From assembly GCA_020725545.1 (NCBI GenBank), contig DYEV01000002.1, forward strand, positions 1-64,000: DNA of 64,000 bases, in the 5' to 3' direction. Made by a program: the position numbers and the translations under genes. Under the pieces are notes generated by a model. It saw only the letters and a program-made list of their open reading frames with translations. It did no database searches and had not been told where the DNA came from. The stretch comes from Desulfobacca sp. Its GTDB lineage: Bacteria; Desulfobacterota; Desulfobaccia; Desulfobaccales; Desulfobaccaceae. Positions 46,929 to 57,302 of this stretch are shown here, piece by piece; the first letter of the stretch is position 1; every line of letters begins with the position of its first letter.

Positions 46929-49900
46929 TTAGATGGCTTGCAACATCCCTTGGAACTGCCGATCCCGGCTGTGTTTGATGTCGATAGCCAAGGCCGGGCA
47001 GGTGGCGCAGCAGATACCGCAACCCTGGCAGGCGGCCGGATCGATGGCCACCCGGGCCACCTCTTGATCAAATTGGGGGGCGCCGTACGGACAGACCCGC
47101 AGGCAGTTGAGGCAGCGGACACAGTCGCCGGTATTGACGTAGGCCACTGCACCGCTGACCTCCATGGTCTCCTGGGCCAGAATCCCCAGGGCCCTGGCCG
47201 CGGCGCCCCGACCTTGGGCAATGACTTCTTCGGTGAACTTGGGGGCATGGGCCAGGCCGGCCAGGAAAAAGCCGCTGCTGGAAAAATCCAGGGGCCGCAG
47301 CTTGACATGGGCTTCCAAAAAGAAGCCATCCATATCCACGGGAAGTTTATAGACCCGGCCCACCTCGGCCAACCCGGGGCTGGGCCGGAAGGCCGCGGCC
47401 AGGATGAGGTAATCGGCCGGGATGACCACCGGTAGACGCAGATTCTGATCAAGCACCTTTACCTGCAGTTTTGGCCCGACAGCCGTCACCTCGGGTTTGG
47501 CCAGCCGTTCGAAACGGATAAATCGTACCCCCAGATTGCGGGCTTTTTGGTAAGCCAGCTCGTTGAAGCCGAAGGTGCGGAGGTCCCGGTAGAGGATGAT
47601 GACCTTGACGGTGGGATCCTGGTCATGCAGGCGCATGGCGTCATTGACCGAGTTCGTGCAGCAGACCCGGGAGCAATAGGGAAATTCCGGCTCCCGGGAG
47701 CCGACGCATTGGATCATGACCACCGTGCTGCCGGTGGGCAGAGGTTGACTGCTGGCCAGCCGTTCTGCCAGTTCCAAATGAGTCAGGACGCGCTCTGATT
47801 GGCCATAGAGGTATTCCACCGGCCGATATTCCACGGCACCGGGGGCTAAGATGGTGGCACCGTGGGAGACCTCCAGGCGTTGGCCAGCATTGGTCTGGAC
47901 GATGCTGATAAACTTCCCCAAATGTCCACGGAAATCGAGCACCTGGGCACCGGTCAAGACCTGAATCTTGGGGTGTTGCTGGACCTTGGGCAGAATCTCA
48001 GCCAGATAAGCGGAGACCGAGCGGCCATCCCGGGTAAGGTGTGGCCGGCGGGCCAAACCACCCAACTCCGCTTCTTTCTCCACCACCGTGCTCTCATACC
48101 CGGCCTCGGCCAGGGTCAGGGCCGCAGTGAGGCCCGCCAGACCGCCGCCCACCACCAGCCCCCGGGGCACCACCTGGAACCGGGTTTCCTGGAAAGGCTC
48201 CAGATTCAGGGCTCGGCCCACAGCCATGCGGATGAGGTCTTTGGCCAAGGCCGTGGCCCGATTCGGTTCGGCCTGGTGCACCCAGGAATCCTGATCCCGG
48301 ATATTGGCCATTTCGAAAAGATACTTATTCAGCCCCACCTGTCGCAGGTTTTCCTGAAAGAGGGGTTCATGGGTGCGGGGGCTGCAAGCCGCCACCACCA
48401 CTCGGTTGAGCTGGTGCTCCTGCACCACCTGCCTGATCTTTTCCAAAGAATCGGTGGCACAGGTAAAGGTGAGATGATCAGCATAAACCACCCGGGGCAG
48501 GGTTTTGACGTACTCAGTGACTGCTGGCACATCCACCACCCCGGCGATGTTGATGCCGCAATGGCAGACAAAGACGCCCACCCGAGGTTCTTCCTGGGAG
48601 ACGTCCCGTTCCGGCGGATAGGTCTTGGAAGTCAACAAGGTGCCGCGGGAGTCGGCCAACAAGGCCGAAGCCGAGGCCGCCGCAGCCAGGGCTTGGGCCA
48701 CGGTTTCGGGGATATCTTTGGGGGCCTGATAAACGCCGCAGGTGAAGACCCCGGGCCGGGAGGAAGCCACTTCTTCAAAAGGTTGGCTGGCCGCATAATT
48801 CCAGGGATTGGTCTCTAAGCCCAGGCGGCGGCTCAGGGCCACGGCCTCGGGATGGGCATCCAGACCCACCGACAGCACCACCAGATCGAATTCCTCCAGT
48901 TGAATTTTGCCGTCGGCAGCCACATAGGAAATTTCCAGATTCTTGCTTTGGGGTTTTTCCGCTACCCGAGAAACCATGGAGCGCACATAGCGCACGCCGC
49001 TTTCCTGGGCCCGCTCATAGTAGCGGTCAAAGCCTTTGCCATGGGCCCGCATATCAATGAAAAAGATGGACGGTTCGACTTCCGCATCATGTTCCCGGGC
49101 GATGATGGCCTGCTTGGTGGCATACATGCAACAGACCGAGGAGCAGTAATCCCGCCCGGCGGCCTTATCCCGGGAGCCGACGCACTGGATCCAGGCGATC
49201 TTTTTGGGCTTCCGGCCGTCTGCGGGCCGCTGCACATGGCCTTGGGTCGGACCGGTGGCCGAGAGCAGGCGTTCAAATTCCAAGGCCGTGACCACATTGG
49301 CATACCGGCCATAGCCGTATTCCGCTTTGCGGCGGGCGTCGAAGGGCCGGTAACCGGGGGCCAGGATGATGGCACCCACCTGGAGTTCCAGCTTTTTGGC
49401 CTGTTGGTTGTGATCCACCGCGCCGGGTTTACAGGCCTGGACACACTGCATACATTCGGAGCAGATGGCGCAGTTGAGGCAGCGATCCGCCTCCCGCCGA
49501 GCCTGTTCTTCATTGTAGCCCTGCCTTACTTCCGCAAAAGTGGCGAGGCATTGGTCCACCGGCAAGAGGGGCATAGGCTCCCGGGCTTGTTTTTCCTCGG
49601 TTAAAGGGATATCCACCCACCCCTGCATGGCCTGGGCCGCGGTGCTCAGCCCCCGACCGGCGGCCAGATCCCGTCCCTGGAGATAGCGGTCGATGGATTC
49701 CGCCGCTTCCCGCCCGCCGGCCACGGCGCCGATGGCGATCCAGGGGCCCACCTGGACGTCCCCGGCCGCGAAGACGCCCGGCCGCGAGGTCATATAGGTG
49801 ATGGGATCGGCGTCGATGGTACCCCAGCGGCTGAGCTGAATTCCTGTTCCTGCCAGGCAGTCCAGAGCTGGCCGCTGGCCGACCGCGGCCACGACCATAT

Positions 49901-51350
49901 CGCCGGTTAGGGTAAATTCGGAACCGGGGATGGGGATGGGACGCCGACGGCCAGAAGCGTCTGGTTCGCCCAAGGCCATGCGCAGGCAGCGCAATCCGGC
50001 GACGGCGCCGTCTTTGACCACCACTTCCTGAGGGGCCACCAAAAATTCAATCCGGATGCCCTCCCGTTCGGCATCGGCTATCTCCTCGGGATTGGCCGGC
50101 ATCTCTTCCCGGGAGCGGCGATAGAGGATGGTGGCTTCGGCTCCCAGGCGTCTGACGCTCCGGGCCACGTCGAAGGCAACGTTGCCGCCGCCCACGACCA
50201 GGACCTTTTTACCGAGACGCACGGTTTGGCCCAGGGCCAGGCGGCGCAACAACTCCACCCCTTCCAAGACGCCATCGGCCTCTTCGCCGGGAATCCCCAT
50301 CGGGGTGCCCATATGGCAGCCCAGTCCCAAAAAAATGGCTTTATAGCCGTCTTGCAAGAGGCTGTCCAACGTCAGGTCCCGGCCCAAGGCCATATTGGTC
50401 TTGATCTGCACCCCCCAACGCTGGATGTAGGCAATCTCTTTTTCCAGGATATCCTTGGGCAGCCGATGGTCGGGAATGCCCACCCGCAGCATGCCGCCTG
50501 CCACGGGCAGAGCTTCAAAGATCGTGCAGGGATAGCCCCGCCGGGCCAGATGATAGGCACAGGCGAGGCCGGCTGGACCCGAACCGATGATGGCGACTTT
50601 TTTCCGTTTCTTGGGAACCTTGGGGATGGGCAGTTGGGCCAGATCCACCTGATCCGCGGCGAAGCGCTTCAGATCGCAGATGGCGACGGCTTCGTCCATC
50701 TCCTGGCGGCGGCAGGCGCTCTCGCAGGGGTGGGGACAGACCCTGCCGATGACCCCGGGCAGGGGGAGCTCCTCCAGGATGAGTTTGATGGCTTCTTCAT
50801 ACTTGCCCACTTTGATCAGCTGCACATACCCCTGGACTTTGAGGGTGGCCGGACAGGTGGTCACACAGGGAGCCCGGTCCAACTTTTTGATGGCAAACTG
50901 TGCCGGAATGGTCTGGGGAAAATGGCGGTAGGCAGCCCGACGCGTGCCCAAACCTTCATCAAAGGTCGATGGCATTTCTACCGGACAGACCTTGGCACAA
51001 TCGCCGCAGGCCGTGCACTTGGCCAGATCAATATAGCGGGGCTCCTGGGTCAGGGTAACGGTGAAGTTTCCCGGCTCTCCGGCCAGGCTCGCCACATCGG
51101 CCTGGGTGATAACCTCGATATCCGGATGCATGCCCACTTCGATGAGCTTAGGAGAAATCATACAGGTGGAGCAGTCGTTGGTAGGGAAGGTCTTGTCCAG
51201 TTTGGCCATGATGCCGCCCAGGGAGATGTCTTTCTCCACCAGATAGACTTTAAAGCCGGCGTTGGCCGTGTCCAGAGCCGCCTGCAGGCCGGCAATGCCG
51301 CCGCCCACCACCATGACCGCACCGATGCTACGTTTTTCCTTAGTCGCCAT
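46929..51350 (-). CDS. Giant HdrA-type flavoprotein: two HdrA-like modules with GltD/NfnB-like insertion
   Basis: 1473 aa; HdrA N-term GGGIAGLQAALDTANAGFKVYLVEKDISLGGIMAKLDKTFPTNDCSTCMISPKL; GltD-like CPHPCESACRR..GSGPAGLACAYHLARRGYPCTIFEALPVAGGMLRVGIPDHRLPKDIL; second module GVFVCHCGINIAGVVDV..GGGLAGLTAALTLAEAGYESTVVEKEAELGG; C-terminal 4Fe-4S motifs. Confidence 0.92.
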   Translation of the reverse strand: MATKEKRSIGAVMVVGGGIAGLQAALDTANAGFKVYLVEKDISLGGIMAKLDKTFPTNDCSTCMISPKLIEVGMHPDIEVITQADVASLAGEPGNFTVTLTQEPRYIDLAKCTACGDCAKVCPVEMPSTFDEGLGTRRAAYRHFPQTIPAQFAIKKLDRAPCVTTCPATLKVQGYVQLIKVGKYEEAIKLILEELPLPGVIGRVCPHPCESACRRQEMDEAVAICDLKRFAADQVDLAQLPIPKVPKKRKKVAIIGSGPAGLACAYHLARRGYPCTIFEALPVAGGMLRVGIPDHRLPKDILEKEIAYIQRWGVQIKTNMALGRDLTLDSLLQDGYKAIFLGLGCHMGTPMGIPGEEADGVLEGVELLRRLALGQTVRLGKKVLVVGGGNVAFDVARSVRRLGAEATILYRRSREEMPANPEEIADAEREGIRIEFLVAPQEVVVKDGAVAGLRCLRMALGEPDASGRRRPIPIPGSEFTLTGDMVVAAVGQRPALDCLAGTGIQLSRWGTIDADPITYMTSRPGVFAAGDVQVGPWIAIGAVAGGREAAESIDRYLQGRDLAAGRGLSTAAQAMQGWVDIPLTEEKQAREPMPLLPVDQCLATFAEVRQGYNEEQARREADRCLNCAICSECMQCVQACKPGAVDHNQQAKKLELQVGAIILAPGYRPFDARRKAEYGYGRYANVVTALEFERLLSATGPTQGHVQRPADGRKPKKIAWIQCVGSRDKAAGRDYCSSVCCMYATKQAIIAREHDAEVEPSIFFIDMRAHGKGFDRYYERAQESGVRYVRSMVSRVAEKPQSKNLEISYVAADGKIQLEEFDLVVLSVGLDAHPEAVALSRRLGLETNPWNYAASQPFEEVASSRPGVFTCGVYQAPKDIPETVAQALAAAASASALLADSRGTLLTSKTYPPERDVSQEEPRVGVFVCHCGINIAGVVDVPAVTEYVKTLPRVVYADHLTFTCATDSLEKIRQVVQEHQLNRVVVAACSPRTHEPLFQENLRQVGLNKYLFEMANIRDQDSWVHQAEPNRATALAKDLIRMAVGRALNLEPFQETRFQVVPRGLVVGGGLAGLTAALTLAEAGYESTVVEKEAELGGLARRPHLTRDGRSVSAYLAEILPKVQQHPKIQVLTGAQVLDFRGHLGKFISIVQTNAGQRLEVSHGATILAPGAVEYRPVEYLYGQSERVLTHLELAERLASSQPLPTGSTVVMIQCVGSREPEFPYCSRVCCTNSVNDAMRLHDQDPTVKVIILYRDLRTFGFNELAYQKARNLGVRFIRFERLAKPEVTAVGPKLQVKVLDQNLRLPVVIPADYLILAAAFRPSPGLAEVGRVYKLPVDMDGFFLEAHVKLRPLDFSSSGFFLAGLAHAPKFTEEVIAQGRGAAARALGILAQETMEVSGAVAYVNTGDCVRCLNCLRVCPYGAPQFDQEVARVAIDPAACQGCGICCATCPALAIDIKHSRDRQFQGMLQAI

Positions 51351-51403
51351 AAGAAATCCTGTTTTTCACTGGATTGCCATAAGCGGTCTTGATGCCGCAC
51401 GCC

Positions 51404-52255
51404 CTAAAGCAGACCTCGCCGCTGCAGCAGGGGCAGGGGGTTGACAAAATGGCGGCTCAGCCAAGTCGTAACCTCAGGGTGGCCCAGGGCCAGGCCGATC
51501 AATTCGGTAAAATACAAGATGGGCAGATAATAGGACTTGCCGGTCTTTTGGGAGATACGCTCCTGGGGGATGTCTAAGTTGGCCTGACACATCTGGCAGG
51601 AGACGACGATGCACTCCGCCTCCGCCTCGAGGGCCCGATCATAGAGCTTTTGCACCAGGGTATCGATGATGTCCGGTCGAGAGATGGTAAAACCGGCGCC
51701 ACAGCAGTCGGTTTTATAGGACCAGGGATAGGGGTTACCCCCCAACCGTTTGACCAGCGTATCCATATTCGTTGGATTTTCATAGTCCGGCCGTTGGGTA
51801 ATTTTGGGTGGACGCGCCACCACACAGCCATAGTAGCACACCGTGCGCAGGCCCCGGAGGGGTCGGACAATTTTGGCCTGTATCTGGTCCAGCAGAGGCG
51901 GCTGCGTCAGATAATCCAGGAGATCCCAAATCTTAATGGCGCCCTGATAGGCCATTTCGGGTAAAGCGGCCGGCCGCTGCACGAGGGTGTGCTCTGCCAC
52001 CTTAAGACGATTAAAACACAGCGCACAGGGGACCACGACGTCCTGTCCCAGCGTCTCGGCCTGGATGAGGTTTCGAGCCGCCAAGGTCAGGGCCAAGTGT
52101 TCATCAATGCTATGCGCTGCGGTGGCGCCGCAACAGTTCCAATCTGGGATCTCTTCCAGAGCAAGATTGAGCAGGGCGACCACGGCACTGATGGATTCCT
52201 GATAATCCCTGGCACTATGCTCCAAAGAACAGCCCGGGTAATATGAGACCTTCAT
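51404..52255 (-). CDS. HdrB-type CCG-domain protein
   Basis: YYPGCSLEHSARDYQESI..DWNCCGATAAHS..CALC; CYYGC..DCCGAGFTISRPDI..CQMCQANL. Confidence 0.92.
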   Translation of the reverse strand: MKVSYYPGCSLEHSARDYQESISAVVALLNLALEEIPDWNCCGATAAHSIDEHLALTLAARNLIQAETLGQDVVVPCALCFNRLKVAEHTLVQRPAALPEMAYQGAIKIWDLLDYLTQPPLLDQIQAKIVRPLRGLRTVCYYGCVVARPPKITQRPDYENPTNMDTLVKRLGGNPYPWSYKTDCCGAGFTISRPDIIDTLVQKLYDRALEAEAECIVVSCQMCQANLDIPQERISQKTGKSYYLPILYFTELIGLALGHPEVTTWLSRHFVNPLPLLQRRGLL

Positions 52256-52264
52256 GCCGCCATC

Positions 52265-52879
52265 CTATGATTTGGGTTGGTGCCACAGTTTAACCAGGGC
52301 CTCGAGCTGCAGCAACCGCCGGGGTGGTTTCAGGCCCAGTCGCCCCTTTTGGAACATCTTGAGACCTAAGCGCAGGTCTGCCTTTATCTCGCCGGTCTGC
52401 AGTCTCCTAAGCCCCTGGCCGCTTTTCAGCATATATAACCCCAGTAAAAGAGGCTCGTGGAGACGCCCCCCGGCCAGGCGGATATTTTCCAAGAAAGCCC
52501 GGTGGAAGGCCAAGACTTGGGGCTGCGGCACCGGCCGCCCTGAGCGGACGGCCCGTTCTTTGAGGTAATCCATCACCCCGGCGATGTCGATGTCATTGGG
52601 ACAGCGGGTCGTGCAGGTCTCGCAGGCGGAGCAGACCCAGATGGTGCTGCTGCCCAGGACCAGGTCCGTTTGCCCCAAGCCGGCCAGACGGATGATCTCG
52701 TGGGGCAACCGATCCATCGCAAAGGTGAGGGGACAGCCGGCCGAACACTTGGCACACTGATAACAATCAGTGACACAAATCTGGCGATCCCGCAAGATCT
52801 CCTCACTCAAGGTAAATTGGGGCTCCAAGCCATACCTTCCGGCAGCTGCCATGGGCCCTCCTCTGTTTAAAGTTGGCAT
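52265..52879 (-). CDS. HdrC-type iron-sulfur protein
   Basis: CVTDCYQCAKCSAGCPLT; CSACETCTTRCPNDIDIAGVMDYLKE. Confidence 0.92.
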   Translation of the reverse strand: MPTLNRGGPMAAAGRYGLEPQFTLSEEILRDRQICVTDCYQCAKCSAGCPLTFAMDRLPHEIIRLAGLGQTDLVLGSSTIWVCSACETCTTRCPNDIDIAGVMDYLKERAVRSGRPVPQPQVLAFHRAFLENIRLAGGRLHEPLLLGLYMLKSGQGLRRLQTGEIKADLRLGLKMFQKGRLGLKPPRRLLQLEALVKLWHQPKS

Positions 52880-53335
52880 TGGCCAGTTGTCAGTTGGTGG
52901 GGCAAACCTTCAGTGCCCGTCCAAGCCAGTCTTTGGACTTACCTGTGTACTTTCCGAATCCGGATCAATCCGGAAATTTGCCCTGACCCCATTATGAGTA
53001 TTAAGGATAAACGAATATTTCTCGGATGGAGAAGCGGTGTGCGAACCGCCCCTACAGGTTAATTCGCGGCATCCTTATATGAGTCATGGCAATCAGCCTG
53101 CCCAGCCTCTTGGCCTGGACGTGGCTATGTTAGAATCCTGTTACCGTAGATGTGAAGTCTCGCGGCCAGACCCAGGGGACCGGTGGTCCCTAAAAGTATA
53201 CCACACCCTGCTGGTCACCGCCAAACTTCTAAGGCAATATTTGTTAGATATTCACTACTTTTGACGCTACACCGAGAGAGTGCGCCCTGTCAAGCCTAAA
53301 TCGGGGGCTTTCGTCCCGAGAGTGCCGTTGAGGAA

Positions 53336-53551
53336 CTACCGGAGGTGGTATAGATCAGCATCGGGCGGCCAAGAAGTGATTTCGGTTGCGTCCACCTTTT
53401 TCAGCTCCCGCCGGAGATGGCACCGACAGGTCTGGCGGTCGGTACAGACCACGGCATTGTCGGCGCTCCAGATAGCGGTGCTCAGGATGCCGGCAAAAGC
53501 CTCTTTAAAGAAATCCGACAAGATGGAGGATCGCCGTGATTGGTCAATCAT
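53336..53551 (-). pseudogene. IS66-like transposase fragment
   Basis: GILSTAIWSADNAVVCTDRQTCRCHLRRELKKVD resembles the IS66 transposase core. Only 71 aa remain. Confidence 0.6.
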
Positions 53552-53651
53552 ATATTAAAGTTGAGGGCTAGGCAGCCGGGCCTCATGCTGGCTTACAGCA
53601 GCGCCAACCCGGGAGACCTGGCCACCGGCCGCGGTCGGGCCGACCTGTGGC

Positions 53652-54122
53652 TCGGTGGGATATACTCTGAACCTCTACGACCTGAAGCGTTCGGTGGCTT
53701 TGGGGGCCAGCCCGCGGACCGCCGGGAGCTCCTGCACCGGCCATCAGCTCAATATGGCCTGGGAGAGCGGTTATGATCTCAAGTTGGTTGGCTTCAAGAT
53801 CACCCCGGCTGCCAACCTGTTTTACTCCAGGGTCTGGCTACCGGCCCATACTGAAACCGGCGCTGGTTCCCTGACTTTATAGGTAATGCGCCAGACCGCG
53901 GCTTCGCTGCAGACCGGCTTGGGCGCCCGCTTGGCGTTTCACTGGCACAGCGGCCAGTCGCGCCTGGCAATGCAGATGCGGGGCTCTGTAGCCATTACCA
54001 ACGACAAAGGAGAACGCCTCTATATCCGGCAGACCACCGACCCGGAACCCTTCCACCTGGAAATCTACCGGGCCCGAAACTTGCCGCCCAAACCGCTAAA
54101 AACCAAACGATTCAGAGTTTAG
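53652..54122 (+). pseudogene. Autotransporter beta-barrel remnant with in-frame TAG and foreign 3' tail
   Basis: GHQLNMAWESGYDLKLVGFKITPAANLFYSRVWLPAHTETGAGSLTL*VMRQTAASLQTGLGARLAF resembles the autotransporter domain. TAG at 53880-53882, same frame both sides. Confidence 0.6.
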
Positions 54123-54243
54123 CAAGATGTAGTGACCATAAAACCGCCCAAAATGACCTATTGCATGGATATAACTATTTTATTTTGTTAGCCGTGGTAA
54201 ACTTGGGCTAGGTGGGGGCGTTGTGTAGGGCGCACCAATAAAA

Positions 54244-54263
54244 AAGGGGCCAGCAGGCCCCTT
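54244..54263 (-). terminator. Rho-independent terminator of the nuo operon
   Basis: Perfect stem AAGGGGCC-agca-GGCCCCTT followed on the minus strand by TTTTTTATT. Confidence 0.85.
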
Positions 54264-54288
54264 CTTTATCCGCCGGTTTCACATCTTT

Positions 54289-55743
54289 TCAGCTGCCGAA
54301 GATTTTGACGGAGTTCATGGCCAGCTGGAAGATGCTGCCCGGGAAGATGCCAATGAGCAACACGGCCAGGGCACTGATAATCAAGGTAGCATTGACCACC
54401 GGGGTCATGGCCACTGGGCCCAGATCGGCTTCGGCGGGCTGCATGTACATGATCACGGTGATGCGCAGATAGTAATACACGGAAATGAGACTGTTAATGA
54501 CGGCGATGATGACCAACCAGATGTAGCCCGCTTCCACTGCCGCGGAGAAGAGGTAGAATTTCCCCAGGAAGCCGGCGGTTGGCGGCATACCCACCAGACT
54601 GAAGAGAAAAACACTCATGACCGCAGCCAAGCCAGGGTATTGGAAGCCCAAGCCGGCGTAATCATAGATATTGAGGTAGTTGTCCTTCTTGCGGGCCACG
54701 GCTATCACCACGCCAAAGGCGCCGAGATTCATGATGGTATAGGCCAGCAGGTAATAAAGAATCCCCGTGGCTCCCAACTGATTGCCGGCGATGAGACCCA
54801 CCAAAATATAGCCGGCGTGGGCGATGGAGGAGTAGGCCAGCATCCGTTTGATATTGGTCTGCGCCAGGGCCGTTACATTGCCCACCGTCATGGTCGCCAC
54901 GGCGGCCACCCATAACAGCAGATCCCATTCCATCCGGACTGTGGGGAAGACTTCCAGGAAAACCCGCAGGAAGGCGGCGAAGGCAGCGGCTTTGGTGCCC
55001 ACCGACATAAAGGCGGTGATGGACGTAGGGGCCCCTTCATACACGTCCGGGGTCCACATGTGGAAGGGGGCCATGGACACCTTGAAGCCGAAGCCGACGA
55101 TCAGGAGCCCCATACCCACATAAGTAAAGCCGTTCATACCGCTCTTTTTGATAAAGGCAGCCAGATCGGCCAGATAGAACGTGCCGGTGCCGCCGTATAG
55201 CATGGCGATACCAAAGAGCAAGAAAGCCGAAGAGAAAGCCCCCAAAAGCAGGTATTTCAAGGCGGCTTCGTTGGATTTCAAATCCTCTCGAAAGAGCCCG
55301 GAAAGGATATAAATGGGGATGGAGAGGATTTCCACGCCCAGGAAGATGATGACCAGGTTGCCGCCTGCGGCCATGAGAATCATGCCGACTGCGGCAAACA
55401 ACATCAGGGCATAGTATTCGCCGTAATTTTTCCGGTAATTTTCCAGATAATGCACCGATAAGATGATACTGATGCCTGTGCCCAGCAGGAAGATGACGTT
55501 GAAGAAGAAGGAAAAGTTGTCCACATAAATCATGCGGCTGAAATCAGTGGTCTGCCGGTTCCATAACCAGACGGTCTGGAGGAGAGCAATGACTACGGCC
55601 ACCAGGGAAAATTGATGGAAGTGTGCCTTCTTCATGGCCTTGCCGGAAAAGGCATCAAAGAGCAATAGCAAAAGCCCTGCCACGCTTAAAGTGATCAGCG
55701 GACCGATGTTGGTCAGACAGATCGTCGGAATATCAATGCTCAT
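54289..55743 (-). CDS. nuoN: NADH-quinone oxidoreductase subunit N
   Basis: Proton-pump antiporter-like; FSSAFLLFGIAMLYGGTGTFYLADLAAF..LLAYSSIAHAGYILVGLIAG. Confidence 0.95.
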   Translation of the reverse strand: MSIDIPTICLTNIGPLITLSVAGLLLLLFDAFSGKAMKKAHFHQFSLVAVVIALLQTVWLWNRQTTDFSRMIYVDNFSFFFNVIFLLGTGISIILSVHYLENYRKNYGEYYALMLFAAVGMILMAAGGNLVIIFLGVEILSIPIYILSGLFREDLKSNEAALKYLLLGAFSSAFLLFGIAMLYGGTGTFYLADLAAFIKKSGMNGFTYVGMGLLIVGFGFKVSMAPFHMWTPDVYEGAPTSITAFMSVGTKAAAFAAFLRVFLEVFPTVRMEWDLLLWVAAVATMTVGNVTALAQTNIKRMLAYSSIAHAGYILVGLIAGNQLGATGILYYLLAYTIMNLGAFGVVIAVARKKDNYLNIYDYAGLGFQYPGLAAVMSVFLFSLVGMPPTAGFLGKFYLFSAAVEAGYIWLVIIAVINSLISVYYYLRITVIMYMQPAEADLGPVAMTPVVNATLIISALAVLLIGIFPGSIFQLAMNSVKIFGS

Positions 55744-57278
55744 CTCTGATCCCCCTTCATAATCACATCAGCCGCCGCCACTTTGGTGGCTTTGGATTTC
55801 TCCATCATCGCCACAAAGTTGGCAGTGGAGGCTTTGGTTTTTTCCAGGAAAGTATTAGGGTAGACCCCGATCCAGACTATGAACAACAAAACGGGCAAGA
55901 GAACCACCACTTCCCGCATGGAGAGGTCTTTTAAGTTTTTATTCTTTTCGTTGGTCACGACCCCGAACATGACCCGCTGGAACATCCACAACATATAGGC
56001 CGCGGCAAAGATAACCCCGGTAGCGGCCATGATGGCGTAGGCCTTATTGGCCTTGAAGGCGCCCAGGAGAATGAGGAATTCACCCACAAAGCCGTTCAGG
56101 CCCGGCAGGCCGATGGATGACAAGGTAACAATCATAAAAATGGTGGCAAACACTGGCATTACCTTGGAAATGCCGCCAAAGTCAGCGATCATACGGGTAT
56201 GGCGGCGTTCATAGATCATGCCGACGATCAAAAACAAGGCTCCGGTAGAGAGGCCGTGGTTGATCATTTGGATGATGCCGCCCTGCACCCCAGCCATGGT
56301 ATAGCTGAACAAACCCAGCATGACGAAGCCCAGGTGGCTGACCGAAGAGAAGGCCACCAGGCGTTTCAGATCCACCTGCACCAGGGAAACCAGGGCGCCA
56401 TAAATAATGCCGATAACGGCCAGGATGCTGAAGAGCGGCACAAAATACCAGGCCGCCTCCGGAAACAAGGGCATATTGAAGCGCAGGAAACCGTACGTGC
56501 CCATCTTCAGCAAGACGGCGGCCAGGATCACGCTGCCCACCGTGGGCGCTTCGGTATGGGCGTCCGGCAACCAGGTATGCACCGGGAACATGGGGACTTT
56601 GATGGCAAAGGCCAACCCGAAGGCCAGGAACATCCAGAACTGCATTTCGAAGGGGATTTTCAGGCCATACATCTTCAGCAGATCGAAGGTATAAACGCCG
56701 GTGACCTTGGCATGGTAGAAATAAAGCACCAAGATGGCCACTAACATGAGCAGGGAGCCCACCATGGTATATATGAAGAACTTGACCGCCGCATAGATCC
56801 GCCGGGCTGGATTTCCCCAGACGCCGATGAGCAGATACATGGGGATCAACATCACTTCCCAGAAGACGTAGAATAGGAAGAGGTCCAGGGCCACAAAAAC
56901 GCCGATCATGCCCGTCTGCAGAAAGAGCAGACAGATCATGAACTCTTTGACCTTATCCTGGACGTCTTCCCAGCAGGCCAGGACACAGATGGGCGTGATG
57001 AAGGTGGTCAACAGCACCAGCAACAGGGAGATGCCGTCAATGCCCACATAATAACTGATGCCATAGGAAGGCACCCAGGGATACAGCTCCACAAACTGCA
57101 TATCGGCGGTATTGCTGTTGAACCAGAACCATAAGGGCAGGGAGACGGCAAACTCCAGCAACGCCACCGCCATGGCCGTGCCTTTGATCACCCACTGGTT
57201 TTCTCGATTCAGCATCATGATCAATGCTACCCCGACCATGGGAAGCAGGATCAATATTGATAATATCGGGAAATTCAT
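55740..57278 (-). CDS. nuoM: NADH-quinone oxidoreductase subunit M
   Basis: LPDAHTEAPTVGSVILAAVLLKMGTYGFLRFNMPLFPEA..LVAFSSVSHLGFVMLGLFS. Confidence 0.96.
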   Translation of the reverse strand: MNFPILSILILLPMVGVALIMMLNRENQWVIKGTAMAVALLEFAVSLPLWFWFNSNTADMQFVELYPWVPSYGISYYVGIDGISLLLVLLTTFITPICVLACWEDVQDKVKEFMICLLFLQTGMIGVFVALDLFLFYVFWEVMLIPMYLLIGVWGNPARRIYAAVKFFIYTMVGSLLMLVAILVLYFYHAKVTGVYTFDLLKMYGLKIPFEMQFWMFLAFGLAFAIKVPMFPVHTWLPDAHTEAPTVGSVILAAVLLKMGTYGFLRFNMPLFPEAAWYFVPLFSILAVIGIIYGALVSLVQVDLKRLVAFSSVSHLGFVMLGLFSYTMAGVQGGIIQMINHGLSTGALFLIVGMIYERRHTRMIADFGGISKVMPVFATIFMIVTLSSIGLPGLNGFVGEFLILLGAFKANKAYAIMAATGVIFAAAYMLWMFQRVMFGVVTNEKNKNLKDLSMREVVVLLPVLLFIVWIGVYPNTFLEKTKASTANFVAMMEKSKATKVAAADVIMKGDQR

Positions 57279-57302
57279 TGAATTAACTCCTTATCCATCC
57301 TA

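Noticed and set aside
50226-51392. 388-aa plus-strand ORF, plus similar frames at 47862-48818 and 48852-49604
   Set aside because: Antisense to the HdrA-type gene, with no recognisable protein features.
344-53882. In-frame TAG codons at 344-346 and 53880-53882 as pyrrolysine or recoding
   Set aside because: Both lie in clearly degenerate mobile or autotransporter relics with other truncations; no pyl genes or methylamine methyltransferases are in view.
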